Source: Novosphingobium capsulatum NBRC 12533 (GTDB taxonomy: Bacteria > Pseudomonadota > Alphaproteobacteria > Sphingomonadales > Sphingomonadaceae). Taken from it: DNA of 47,851 bases. Shown here one piece after another: positions 23,908 through 33,021 of this stretch. Under the pieces are notes generated by a model that worked only from the letters and a program-made list of their open reading frames with translations, was not told where the DNA came from and did no database searches. The translations under genes were made by a program, and so were the position numbers. The first letter of the stretch is position 1; each line of letters begins with the position of its first letter. The stretch spans positions 1 to 47,851 of the forward strand of contig NZ_BCYV01000027.1 of the NCBI RefSeq assembly GCF_001598375.1, given 5' to 3'.

Positions 23908-25457
23908 CTACGCTTCGATAATAACTTCGGGGACGATTTGCGCCTTGACCTCAGCATATAGCTCCGCTCCTGGAGCGGCCCTAATGCTGGCGATCAGGCT
24001 GTATCGCACCGCTTCACCGACATGTCCCTGGGCGACGTTCTCGCGCCACCAGCCCCCGGTCGGATAGACGATGATCGCATCGCGGGCGGCGAGTTCGGTC
24101 GCCATGCCTTCCCAGATATCGGCATGAAGCGAGCCGCGGCTGCGCAGCTGGGGACCGACGGTCCAGCCGGTGTCCGGCGCGGTGCGCGCCGGCGGCCGTG
24201 CTCCGGCTTCCGAGGTGCGTCGACGCAAGAACACGTCGAGCTGTTCGTCGGCATGTTTGAGGTCGAAGCGAAGGCCGTGGCTGGCATAGACATGGCGGCG
24301 CGACAGGCCCCGCTCACCAGGATTGGGTTCGATGAAATAGCTGAGTGTGATCCGCAGTTGGACCTGCGCTTCGCCGAGCGCCAGCAGCGTCTCGCGCGGC
24401 CAAGGCAGAGCATGGACGGCGAGTTCGTCAGTGACCGCCTTGCCGCTCTTCATCTTGAATGGGACGAGCATCTCCTCGGCGACGATCGTCACGTCGTGGT
24501 CGAGGCTGCCCAGCGCTCTTGCTAGTGAAGGGACGCCGAACCCATAACGGCGTAGCAGGGCGGGTTTGCCGATCGCGCCTTGGTTCGCACGCATCGCCGG
24601 AGTCCATTCAGCTGAATGGACGATGAGGCCGCGCACGGTCTCCGGCCACAGTGCTGGCTTCTCCGCCAGGATCTGCGCGCCCATCCGGGCCGCGAGCGCC
24701 GTCGCCGCGCTCGTGTCCCCGGTCGTCGTGAACGGGCGCTCGGCGGTAATGCGATAGGTGGTGAGCAGGGCAAGATCATCGACATGATCGCCGTTCCCGG
24801 TGGCAGGGTCATGACCGATATTGCCGCCTTCGAAGACAACGTCCGGCTTCAAAGGCCATTCGCGGTGCCAGCTCACCGAGGTACGGCTGCGCGGCATGAT
24901 GTCGCCGGCAAGGCCGAGCGCACTCCATCCGGCAAAGGCGGGATCTGTGATGACGGTGCGCTCGGTGAAGGCGCCGACGGTCAGCACATTCCAGGCTTGG
25001 GCCGGGTTTTCGATCGGCATGGTGTCGTTGCGGGTGGGATAGTCCGCTGCGACGATCTGGCCTCCAATATTGCCTGCGGCGACAGCCATGAAACGCTGGA
25101 CCTCGTCGCGCCCGAAGGTGATGGCGTCGAGCTTGGCCGACCAGGAGGAGGGGCGTCCGCGCCAATGATCGCCAAAGCTCGTAATGGCGAGGCAGATGGC
25201 ACGCGGGCGGTTGGGAGCGACGATCTCGGCCCGCGCGATCGATTGGGCGGTGATGGCGCCGTAGAGATCAGGATCGTTAGCACCGTGGTCGGGCAGGATC
25301 TTGACCGATTCCAGGCGGTGGCGAACCTCCACCGGGCCATTGCCATCGAGCACCTCCATGAGGTCGCCGTAGAGCGCCGTCCCGGACATCTGCGTGCCGT
25401 GCCCGCCATGGACTTGATTGCTAGAATCCTCGACACTCCATCCGGTGTCGAAGGGCT
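23908..25457 (-). pseudogene. IetS-like subtilisin-family serine protease, 5' truncated
   Basis: About 515 residues of an S8 protease. The His motif HGGHGTQMSGTALYGD lies in frame just upstream of the first ATG (25389), and GDTSAATALAARM gives the catalytic Ser. HRLESVKILPDHGAN and GRPSSWSAKLDAITFG are typical of the subtilase paired with an AAA+ ATPase in IetAS plasmid-stability/antiphage systems. The N-terminal region with the catalytic Asp and the ATPase gene (ietA) are missing. The 5' end runs into the GNAT gene of the Tn3-family transposon near 25440-25460. With the Asp gone the product should be inactive, though ATG 25389 could still give a 493-residue protein. Confidence 0.7.
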
Positions 25458-25943
25458 CAGTTCTATCCGGCGATGGCTACGCATTTTGAAGGTGTCTGGC
25501 CCAACGCGCCGATACTCAATGAAGCCGAGAGAACGCCAAAATCGCTCTGCCGCTTCATTCGCTTCCAGCACGGCCAACCGAATCTCTGTGGCACCTCTCG
25601 CAGCGGCCCAGCTTTCGACCGTCGAGTAAATTGAGCGTCCGACGCCACGACCACGCTGTGCGGCATCTACGATCATGAAGCCGAGATACCATGTGCCATC
25701 ACGCGGATAATCGCGGAGGATGGCCGCGATTGCATATAGGCCGCCAGGCCCCTTCCATCCCAGGACAGCTTGATTGTGGGCGCTCTTTTCGGGCGGCACA
25801 TCGGAGAAAAGCTCGCGAGCATCGTCCAGCGTGGGCGCGGCCCCGTCCTGCAACAGGAAATAGTCGCTGCAACGGTTGTACAGGTCTGCAACGTCTGCGG
25901 CGTCCGCTTGGGTAAGTTTGATCGGGGCTCCCGTCATCATCAT
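24981..25943 (-). CDS. GNAT N-acetyltransferase with out-of-family C-terminal extension
   Basis: Residues 1 to about 160 form a GNAT fold: GTWYLGFMIVDAAQRGRGVG holds the acetyl-CoA loop (Q-R-G-R-G-V-G), followed by ATEIRLAVLEANEAAERFWR and LGFIEYRRVG. Family members end near here, but the frame runs on for another 160 residues that are out-of-frame reading of the subtilase gene. So the true gene was joined to foreign DNA near 25440-25490. The ATG overlaps the resolvase stop by 4 bp, so it is a passenger gene of the Tn3 transposon. The acetylated substrate is unknown. Confidence 0.7.
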   Translation of the reverse strand: MMMTGAPIKLTQADAADVADLYNRCSDYFLLQDGAAPTLDDARELFSDVPPEKSAHNQAVLGWKGPGGLYAIAAILRDYPRDGTWYLGFMIVDAAQRGRGVGRSIYSTVESWAAARGATEIRLAVLEANEAAERFWRSLGFIEYRRVGPDTFKMRSHRRIELSPSTPDGVSRILAIKSMAGTARRCPGRRSTATSWRCSMAMARWRFATAWNRSRSCPTTVLTILISTAPSPPNRSRGPRSSLPTARVPSASPLRALAIIGADAPPPGRPSSTPSPSGATRSSVSWLSPQAILEARSSQRTIPPATTPCRSKTRPKPGMC

Positions 25944-26560
25944 CGCGTTTTGGCAGCAAGCACGCGCTGACCGTAATCCCGGAGTTCCCCGTTGGGACCG
26001 ACATAGCGGTAGAGAGTGACGCGCTCGATCCCGAGTTCCTTGCAGAGGTCGGAAACGGACGTGTCGCGTTGGGCCATAGCAGCCTGAGCGAGCCGCACCT
26101 GGGCCTTGGAGAGGGCGAACTTGCGGCCACCCTTGCGTCCCCGCGCGCGGGCAGCGGCCAGGCCAGCCATGGTGCGCTCGCGGATCATATCCCGCTCAAA
26201 CTCCGCCAGTGTGGCAAAAATGCCGAACACCATCCGGCCCGATGGCGTCGTGGTGTCGATCTGCGCGCCCTTGCCGGTGAGCACCCGCAGACCGATACCG
26301 CGATCCGACAGATTCTGCACCGTGCTGACCAGGTGGGTGAGCGTTCGGCCGAGCCGGTCGAGCTTCCAAACGATGAGGACATCGCCGTCGCGCAACGATT
26401 TCAGGCAGGCGGCAAGACCGGGGCGATCATCACGGCTACCGGATGCACGATCATCATAGATATTGCCTGGCTCGACACCGGCAGCGCGAAGGGCATCGTG
26501 CTGCAGGTCGAGCGACTGCGAGCCGTCGGCTTTGGACACGCGGGCGTAGCCGATCAGCAT
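25940..26560 (-). CDS. tnpR: Serine site-specific recombinase (resolvase) of the Tn3 element
   Basis: A 206-residue serine recombinase: catalytic Ser9 in IGYARVSKADG, the arginine motif KLDRLGRT, and FATLAEFERDMIRERT in the long E helix. The C-terminal helix-turn-helix (SVSDLCKELGIERVTLYRYV) recognises res. It resolves transposition cointegrates. It is divergent from tnpA, with the res region between, as in Tn3-like elements. Length is normal. Confidence 0.92.
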   Translation of the reverse strand: MLIGYARVSKADGSQSLDLQHDALRAAGVEPGNIYDDRASGSRDDRPGLAACLKSLRDGDVLIVWKLDRLGRTLTHLVSTVQNLSDRGIGLRVLTGKGAQIDTTTPSGRMVFGIFATLAEFERDMIRERTMAGLAAARARGRKGGRKFALSKAQVRLAQAAMAQRDTSVSDLCKELGIERVTLYRYVGPNGELRDYGQRVLAAKTR

Positions 26561-26685
26561 GGATCACAAACGAAGGTTTGAGGCGGTGACGAACATGAGC
26601 ACATAAGATTGGGCTATTGTGTATCTTAACCAGCATCTCAATCAAGCTATCTCAAACCGTAGCTCGGAAAGAATAAGGAGCATGT
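26561..26685. promoter_or_regulatory. Probable res site and divergent tnpR/tnpA promoters
   Basis: The 125 bp between tnpR and tnpA are distinctly AT-richer than the surroundings and contain ATTGGGCTATTGTGTATCTTAACC, as expected for a recombination crossover site with resolvase-binding half-sites. AAGGAG at about 26675 provides the tnpA ribosome-binding site. Individual res subsites were not resolved by eye. Confidence 0.5.
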
Positions 26686-29577
26686 ATGCCGCGTCGCGTG
26701 ACCCTGACCGATCGACAGCGCGAGGCGCTGCTTCACTTGCCGGTCGATCAAGGTGAGCTGCTGCGGCACTATACCCTCAGCGATGAGGATCTCGGGCATA
26801 TCCGCCAGCGCCGGCGCGCCCACAATCGTTTTGGCTTCGCGCTGCAACTGTGCGTCCTGCGCTACCCGGGCCGGGTGCTCGCTCCTGGCGAGTTGATCCC
26901 GGCGCAGGTATCGGATTTCATCGCGGCCCAGCTCGGCCTGACCAGCGACGATCTACTCCTCTATGCCGCGCGCGAGGAGACCCGGCACGAGCATCTGGCG
27001 GACCTTCGCCGAATCTACGGCTATCGCTCCTTTTCGGGGCGGGGCGCACGGGATTTGCGCGAATGGATCGCTCGGGAAGCCGAGGCGGCGACATCGAATG
27101 AGGATCTTGCCCGTCGCTTCGTTGCGGAGTGTCGCCGCACCCGCACGATCCTTCCCGGCTCCTCGACGATCGAGCGCCTTTGCGCCGATGCGCTGGTTGA
27201 GGCCGAGCGCCGGATCGAGGATCTTATCGCCCATCGCATCACGCCAACCCTGAGCGAGAATTTGGCTCACCTGTTGGAGGATACGGTGGATGGTCGCGTC
27301 ACGCGCTTCGTATGGCTGCGACAGTTCGAGGTTGGCGCAAATTCAGCAGCCGCTAACCGGCTGATGGATCGACTGGAATATCTTCAAAGGTTCGATCTTC
27401 CGGCGGATTTGCTGGACGGCGTGCCGGCGCATCGTGTGACCCGGCTTCGCCGGCAGGGCGAGCGCTATTACGCCGACGGCATGCGTGATCTGCCCGAAGA
27501 CAGGCGGCTTGCGATCCTCGCTGTCTGCACCCTGGAATGGCGGTCATCGCTGGCCGATGTCATCGTGGAGACCCACGATCGCATCGTAGGCCGTCTCTAT
27601 CGGGCCTCCGAACGCCTTTGCAACACCAGGATCGCCGACGAAAAGGCGGCCGTTCGGGACACGCTGAAGTCCTTTGCCGAAATCGGTGGTGCTTTGCTTG
27701 GAGCGCAGGACGATGGCACGGCCCTGGACGGGATAATCGCCACCGGGCCTGGCTGGGAACGGTTCAGAACCCTTGTCGCCACGGCCTCCGCGCTGACCAA
27801 CGTGCTCGCGGCCGACCCGCTCAGCCGTGTGCTGGACGGCTATCACCGTTTCCGCCTCTACGCGCCCAGGATGCTGCGCCTGCTCGACATGCAGGCGGCG
27901 CCGATCGCCACGCCTCTTCTGGCGGCCGTTGCGATGCTGCGTAACGGGATCAAGGTCGATCCGCCGGTGGATTTTCTACGTCCCAACTCGAAATGGCATC
28001 GTCATCTTCGCGCTGAGCCCAGCGGCGACCACCGGCTTTGGGAAATCGCGGTGCTGTTCCACATCCGCGACGCCTTCCGGTCCGGTGACATATGGTTGGC
28101 GGGATCGCGCCGCTATGGCGACCTCAAGCAGCTTCTGGTCCCGCCACAGGCGATAGAGCAGACCGCGCGGCTCGCCGTGCCGCTGCGACCCGGCGAATGG
28201 CTGGCCGAGCGCAGGGCTCGACTGGATACACGGCTGAAGGAGTTTGGCCGCGCGGCGCGAACCGGCACGATCCCAGGCGGCATCATCGAGAACGGCAAGC
28301 TGCACATCGACAAGCTGAGGGCCGACACGCCCGAAGGGGCCGAGGATCTCGTGCTCGATCTCTATCAACAGCTCCCGCCCGCGAGGATCACCGATCTGTT
28401 GCTGGAAGTCGATGAGCGAACCGGATTTTCCGAGGCGTTCACGCATCTGCGCACCGGCGCGCCCTGCAGCGACCGGATCGGCCTGATGAACGTGTTGCTG
28501 GCGGAAGGCGTCAATCTCGGTTTGCGCAAGATGGCGGCGGCGACCAACACGCACAGCTTCTGGGAATTGCTGCGGATCGCGCGCTGGCATGTCGAAGGCA
28601 GCGCCTATGATCGGGCGCTCGCCATGATCGTGGAGGCCCACGCCGCCCTGCCCATGGCCGCCTTCTGGGGACAAGGGCAATCGGCATCCAGCGACGGGCA
28701 GTTCTTCCTTGCTACCGAGCAGGGCGAGGCGATGAATCTGATCAACGCGAAATATGGCAACGTCCCGGGCCTCAAGGGATACAGCCATGTGTCCGATCAA
28801 TATGCGCCGTTCGCAACCCAGGTGATCCCGGCAACGGTCAGCGAGGCTCCCTATATCCTGGACGGGCTGCTCATGAATGACGCGGGCCGCCGCGTTCGCC
28901 AGCATTTTGCCGACACGGGCGGCTTCACCGATCATGTGTTCGCCGCCTGCGCCTTGCTCGGCTACAGGTTCGCCCCCCGTATCCGCGATCTCCCTCAGAA
29001 AAGACTCTATGCCTTCACGCCCAACGCGACGCCGGCCAATGTGCGAGCGCTGGTCGGAGGTAAGATCAATGAACCGCTCATCGAGCGCAACTGGCCCGAC
29101 ATCCTGCGCATCATGGCGACGATCGCAGCGGGGATCGTCGCCCCCAGCCAGATTCTTCGCAAGCTCGCCTCTTACCCGCGCCAGAATGAGCTGGCCCTCG
29201 CATTGCGAGAGGTGGGCCGCATCGAGCGAACCCTGTTCATGATCGACTGGATTCTTGATGCCGGCCTCCAGCGCCAGGCTCAGATCGGCCTCAACAAGGG
29301 TGAGGCCCACCACGCCCTAAAGCGCGCCATCAGCTTCCACCGCCGAGGTGAAATCCGGGATCGATCCGGCGAAGGCCAGCACTATCGCATCGCCGGAATG
29401 AACCTGCTCGCCGCCATCATCATATTCTGGAACACCATGAAGCTCGGCGAGGTCGTCAATACCCGGGCCGCCAGCGGTACCCATATCGCGCCTGATCTAC
29501 TCGCCCACGTCTCGCCGTTGGGATGGGAACACATCAATCTAACCGGGGAATATCGCTGGCCCAAATCCTTAGCGTAG
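26686..29577 (+). CDS. tnpA: Tn3-family transposase TnpA
   Basis: A 963-residue transposase of normal length. The N-terminal DNA-binding part (RVTLTDRQREALLHLPVDQG, RRRAHNRFGFALQLCVLRYP) is typical of the family. The C-terminal RNase H-like core begins around GYSHVSDQYAPF, where Asp704 is the first catalytic acid. EILNTRAASGTHIAP-like endings (VVNTRAASGTHIAPDLLAHV, WEHINLTGEYRW) are conserved. The frame is intact. The right inverted repeat starts inside the last codons. Confidence 0.95.
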   Translation: MPRRVTLTDRQREALLHLPVDQGELLRHYTLSDEDLGHIRQRRRAHNRFGFALQLCVLRYPGRVLAPGELIPAQVSDFIAAQLGLTSDDLLLYAAREETRHEHLADLRRIYGYRSFSGRGARDLREWIAREAEAATSNEDLARRFVAECRRTRTILPGSSTIERLCADALVEAERRIEDLIAHRITPTLSENLAHLLEDTVDGRVTRFVWLRQFEVGANSAAANRLMDRLEYLQRFDLPADLLDGVPAHRVTRLRRQGERYYADGMRDLPEDRRLAILAVCTLEWRSSLADVIVETHDRIVGRLYRASERLCNTRIADEKAAVRDTLKSFAEIGGALLGAQDDGTALDGIIATGPGWERFRTLVATASALTNVLAADPLSRVLDGYHRFRLYAPRMLRLLDMQAAPIATPLLAAVAMLRNGIKVDPPVDFLRPNSKWHRHLRAEPSGDHRLWEIAVLFHIRDAFRSGDIWLAGSRRYGDLKQLLVPPQAIEQTARLAVPLRPGEWLAERRARLDTRLKEFGRAARTGTIPGGIIENGKLHIDKLRADTPEGAEDLVLDLYQQLPPARITDLLLEVDERTGFSEAFTHLRTGAPCSDRIGLMNVLLAEGVNLGLRKMAAATNTHSFWELLRIARWHVEGSAYDRALAMIVEAHAALPMAAFWGQGQSASSDGQFFLATEQGEAMNLINAKYGNVPGLKGYSHVSDQYAPFATQVIPATVSEAPYILDGLLMNDAGRRVRQHFADTGGFTDHVFAACALLGYRFAPRIRDLPQKRLYAFTPNATPANVRALVGGKINEPLIERNWPDILRIMATIAAGIVAPSQILRKLASYPRQNELALALREVGRIERTLFMIDWILDAGLQRQAQIGLNKGEAHHALKRAISFHRRGEIRDRSGEGQHYRIAGMNLLAAIIIFWNTMKLGEVVNTRAASGTHIAPDLLAHVSPLGWEHINLTGEYRWPKSLA

Positions 29578-29605
29578 GATTCCGCCCCCTCCCGCAAACG
29601 CCCCC
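29568..29605 (+). repeat. Right terminal inverted repeat of the Tn3 element
   Basis: Read inward on the minus strand it begins GGGGGCGTTTGCGGGAGGGG and runs on as GCGGAATCCTACGCTAAG, a 38-bp Tn3-type end with the usual G-run start and the TAAG-like inner end. It overlaps the tnpA stop codon. No matching left end was found. Confidence 0.8.
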
Positions 29606-29705
29606 TACGATTGAGAAGCGCGGCGGAATCTCTTAGATTGATCGCTGGAGGCTTTGTTCGCGGAGACGCGCACATTGCCTTCTTTTCGTTTTAGGAAGCG
29701 CTGCC

Positions 29706-29762
29706 CTAAGCGACAGAAGCCAGAGCTTTGACAATGCGGCATTCCGCGATGGAGCCGACCAT
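29706..29762 (-). pseudogene. 3' remnant of a MerR/CadR-type regulator
   Basis: Eighteen codons ending in TAG spell GSIAECRIVKALASVA after MV. This is the end of a PbrR/CadR-like protein, including the third metal-site Cys (compare GTISECRIIETLA in pbrR at 14451-14870). The rest of the gene is missing. It lies between the Tn3 end and the HAD gene, on the same strand as the operon. A deletion linked to the transposon insertion would fit. Confidence 0.65.
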
Positions 29763-29773
29763 GTATCTTGATC

Positions 29774-30523
29774 CTATCGGTGCAGACACGCGATGATGGC
29801 GGTCACGACGGCGGTGGTTTCCGCGACGTCGCGCACCCTCACTGTGTCGAGGCCGATTTCAGCAGCGGGATAGTCATTCCCACCGGGGAATATCGCATCC
29901 CCAATGAACAGCATCCCGTCGAGCGGGACACCGCTCTCGGCACTCAGGCGCTTCAGGCCATAGCCCTTGTCGATCCCTGCTCTGGTCACGTCGATCGGTG
30001 TCGTGCCACCGAGATTGATCGAGAGCTCCGGCAGCTTCGCGCGCAACGTGGCCTGCAACGCGGTCCTCTTCTTTCGGTCAGGATCCCACGCTTCCTTTTC
30101 CTTCAGCGGCGCTGCCTGCCCCAGGCCCGAAAAGGTGATCTGGCTGCCCCGGTCCTCGATCCGTTCGCCCCAGATACGTTCGTCGGCGAGACCGGCATCG
30201 GTCAGCGCCTGATCGAAGGCCGTGCGGATCTTCGCCTTCTCCGCGTCGTCGAACAGTTCGGCATAGACCGCGCGCCAAGCGCCATTGATGAACCGATAGA
30301 GTTTCGTGCCTGTGGTCGGCATCAACCAGAGACGGTCGAGCGCGACGCCGGCAGGAAGGCGCGAGGCGATCTGCTTTTCGAACTGCGGCCAGTCCCCGCC
30401 CGAGATCACCGCCACATCCGTGATGGCGAGCAATCGGGCGAGGATTGCGGCCATATCCTCCGATAACGGCCGCTTGCTCTCGGCAAGCGTGCCGTCGAGG
30501 TCGAAGGCGATCAGCCACTTCAT
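29774..30523 (-). CDS. HAD-IIB family phosphatase
   Basis: A 249-residue cytosolic hydrolase. Motif I is FDLDGTLAES (nucleophile Asp8 or so), motif II is VISGG, motif III lies in the GIDKGYGLKRL lysine region and motif IV is FIGDAIFPGGNDY. The C2-type cap identifies the IIB class, which includes sugar-phosphate and phosphomannomutase-like phosphatases. It is the last gene of the 13-gene metal operon, overlapping the P1B-4 ATPase stop by 4 bp. A role in phosphate or sugar-phosphate supply for metal sequestration is possible, but only by position. Confidence 0.85.
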   Translation of the reverse strand: MKWLIAFDLDGTLAESKRPLSEDMAAILARLLAITDVAVISGGDWPQFEKQIASRLPAGVALDRLWLMPTTGTKLYRFINGAWRAVYAELFDDAEKAKIRTAFDQALTDAGLADERIWGERIEDRGSQITFSGLGQAAPLKEKEAWDPDRKKRTALQATLRAKLPELSINLGGTTPIDVTRAGIDKGYGLKRLSAESGVPLDGMLFIGDAIFPGGNDYPAAEIGLDTVRVRDVAETTAVVTAIIACLHR

Positions 30524-33021
30524 GCCGCCTTCCCTGCCGGATCGCGGTAGGCGAGCAGCCTGAGCGCATTGATGACGACGAGCAGCGTCGATCCCTCATG
30601 AACCGCCACCGCTGGCCCAATGCCGAGGCCGAGGATGGTAGCAGGCACCAGGAAGGCGACCACACCCAGGCTGACGAAGACGTTCTGCCGGATGATTCCA
30701 CGGGTATGGCGGCTAAGACCGACTGCGAATGGCAGGTGCGCCAGATCGTCGGCCATCAGCGCCACGTCGGCTGTCTCCAGCGCAACGTCCGACCCCGCCG
30801 CGCCCATCGCGATGCCGACCGTGGCGCTTGCCATCGCCGGCGCATCGTTCACGCCGTCGCCCACCATCGCGACCTTGTCTTCGCCGGCGAGCTTCTTGAT
30901 CGCGGCAACCTTGTCTTCGGGCATGAGGTCGCCCCACGCTTCGTCGATCCCGACTTCGTCGGCGATCGCTTCGGCGACTTTCTGGTGATCGCCGGAGATC
31001 ATTATCATCCGCGACACGCCCATCTCGTGCAGCCGACGCAACGCGGTCTTGGCAGCTTCGCGAGGCGTGTCCATCAGGCCGATCGCGCCCAGGTCGCGGT
31101 CCCCCTTGCGGACCACCATTGTCGTGCGGCCGTTCTCGCGCAGCTTCGCGATTGCGTCCTGCGCGCCCTGCCCCAGCGCCGGAATGCCCTCACTTCCGAA
31201 CATCTCGGCCTTGCCGATCCACACCGTCTCGCCATCCACGCTCGCGGTGACGCCCCGACCGGTCAGGCTCTTGAGGTCGCCGGCAGTCGGCACGGCACGA
31301 TCGTTCAGACGTTCGCGGCCGTCCTTGACGATCGCTTGGGCCAGGGGATGGTCGCTCAACGCTTCGACGGCGACAGCCAGCGCCAGCAACTCGCCTTCAT
31401 CGGCGCCATCGACGGGCACGACATCAGTGATGCGCGGACGACCTTCGGTCAGCGTGCCCGTCTTGTCGAAAGCGATCGCTTTGAGCGACCCGAGGTTTTC
31501 GAGCGGTGCACCGCCCTTCACGAGCACGCCGCCCCGCGCTGCACGGGCAACGCCCGACAGGACCGCGCTCGGCGTTGCGATCGCGAGCGCGCACGGGCTT
31601 GCCGCCACCAGCACCGCCATCGCGCGATAGAAGCTGTCGCGGAACGGCTCGTCGACGACCACCCATGCGAACAGCAGGAGCACTGACAGGACCAGGACGG
31701 CGGGCACGAAGATCCGTTCGAACCGGTCGGTGAAGCGCTGCGTCGGCGACTTCTGCGTCTCCGCTTCGCTCACCATCTTCACGACCTTGGCAAGCGCGCT
31801 TTCATTGGAACGGCGTGTCACCTCGATCTCGATCGCGCCGCCGCCGTTGATCGTACCAGCAAAAACCCGGCTTTCCGCGTCGACTGCATCGGGCTTGGCG
31901 CGTGCCGCTGCGGCATCTGCGACCGGCACCTTGTCGACCGGGATGCTTTCACCCGTGACCGGGGCCTGGTTGATCGCGCTGGTGCCCTTGATGACGAAGC
32001 CGTCGGCAGGCAGGCGCTCGTTCGGGCGGACGATGGCAATGTCCCCGACGACCATCTGCTCGACCGGGATTTCGCTGGTCTGCCCGCCGCGTCGCACGGT
32101 CGCGGTTTCGGGCGCGAGCTTCGCCAGCGCCTCGATCGCCTTCTTGGCGCGGCCCATTGCATAATGCTCAAGCGCATGGCCGAGGCTGAACAGGAACAGC
32201 AGCAGCGCACCTTCGGCCCATGCGCCCAGCGCAGCGGCGCCGGCCGCAGCGACCAACATCAGCGTGTCGATCTCGAACTTCTTCATCCGGAGGTTGTCGA
32301 TCGCCTCGCGCAGCGTGAAGAATCCGCCGAAGAAATAGGCTGCGATATAGCAGGCGGTCGGCAGCCATTCGGGCGCGCCAGCGACCAGCCTCTCGATCGC
32401 GTAGCCGATCCCCAGCAGCGCGCCACAGGCGAGCGCGAAGATCAGCTCGGTATTGGGGCCGAGAAATTCGGCGTGGCTATGGTCGTGGCCATCGCCGGGG
32501 CCGTGCTTCTCTTCGCCCGCGCCGTGGCCCCCGGGGCCGTGGTCGTGGCCGGCATGTTCATCGGCAGCGACCCGCTTGCCCACCCTCACCTTCAGCTTGC
32601 GAAGCGCAGCGCGCACCTCCTCTTCGGTGGTTTCGCGGCGATCATATTCGACCCGGACAGACCCGCTGGTGCTGGCGCTTGCCTGGACCACGCCGGGCAA
32701 GGCGCACAGCGCATCGCTGACCGTGCGCGCCCGACGTTCGTGGTTGATCCCCGTCACCTGCCAGATCGCATGGCCGTAGCGCTCGGTGATTTCGGCACCT
32801 GCGGCGCGCACCATTTCGCGCAACCGTGGCAGCGGCAGCTTGGCGGCATCGAAATGGATGCACAGCGCCGCTGGCGTGTTGCCGTCGAGACAGATCACAT
32901 GCGCCCGCTCGACACCTTCGCGCTTTGACAGGGTTGATACGAGACGGTCCAGGCAGGCATCGGCCGCGTCAGGAAGGTCCGGCAACAACACTGGAATGTC
33001 GAGTTCGAGCTTGTCGTTCAT
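30520..33021 (-). CDS. P1B-4-type heavy-metal ATPase with His-rich linker
   Basis: 833 residues. The transmembrane metal site reads SPC (475-477) instead of CPC, and the last helices hold HEGST; this pair defines subgroup P1B-4, known to export Co2+, Fe2+, Zn2+ or Cd2+ (CzcP, PfeT, CoaT). Phosphorylation site DKTGTLT (519-525), hinge GDGVNDAPAMA. Two N-terminal HMA-like folds lack the CxxC motif, and a His-rich linker (155-183: HAGHDH...GHDHSH) probably binds metal. The start at 33021 is set by AAAGGAGG and a 4-bp overlap with the CDF gene; the longer frame upstream is antisense-like noise inside that gene. Confidence 0.92.
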   Translation of the reverse strand: MNDKLELDIPVLLPDLPDAADACLDRLVSTLSKREGVERAHVICLDGNTPAALCIHFDAAKLPLPRLREMVRAAGAEITERYGHAIWQVTGINHERRARTVSDALCALPGVVQASASTSGSVRVEYDRRETTEEEVRAALRKLKVRVGKRVAADEHAGHDHGPGGHGAGEEKHGPGDGHDHSHAEFLGPNTELIFALACGALLGIGYAIERLVAGAPEWLPTACYIAAYFFGGFFTLREAIDNLRMKKFEIDTLMLVAAAGAAALGAWAEGALLLFLFSLGHALEHYAMGRAKKAIEALAKLAPETATVRRGGQTSEIPVEQMVVGDIAIVRPNERLPADGFVIKGTSAINQAPVTGESIPVDKVPVADAAAARAKPDAVDAESRVFAGTINGGGAIEIEVTRRSNESALAKVVKMVSEAETQKSPTQRFTDRFERIFVPAVLVLSVLLLFAWVVVDEPFRDSFYRAMAVLVAASPCALAIATPSAVLSGVARAARGGVLVKGGAPLENLGSLKAIAFDKTGTLTEGRPRITDVVPVDGADEGELLALAVAVEALSDHPLAQAIVKDGRERLNDRAVPTAGDLKSLTGRGVTASVDGETVWIGKAEMFGSEGIPALGQGAQDAIAKLRENGRTTMVVRKGDRDLGAIGLMDTPREAAKTALRRLHEMGVSRMIMISGDHQKVAEAIADEVGIDEAWGDLMPEDKVAAIKKLAGEDKVAMVGDGVNDAPAMASATVGIAMGAAGSDVALETADVALMADDLAHLPFAVGLSRHTRGIIRQNVFVSLGVVAFLVPATILGLGIGPAVAVHEGSTLLVVINALRLLAYRDPAGKAA

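Larger units (their letters stand above)
25440..29605. mobile_element. Tn3-family transposon (GNAT, tnpR, tnpA), left end apparently lost
   Basis: A divergent resolvase-transposase pair with a short intergenic region and a terminal repeat after tnpA define the element. Only the right inverted repeat was found, at 29568-29605. No copy of its GGGGGCGTTTGCGGG end was seen between 23000 and 26000. The left border is set by the abrupt GNAT/subtilase junction. A deletion from within the element into the neighbouring ietS-like gene would explain both facts. Confidence 0.7.

Noticed and set aside
27976..29313. Minus-strand frame of 445 codons
   Set aside because: Antisense to tnpA, which is intact and typical.
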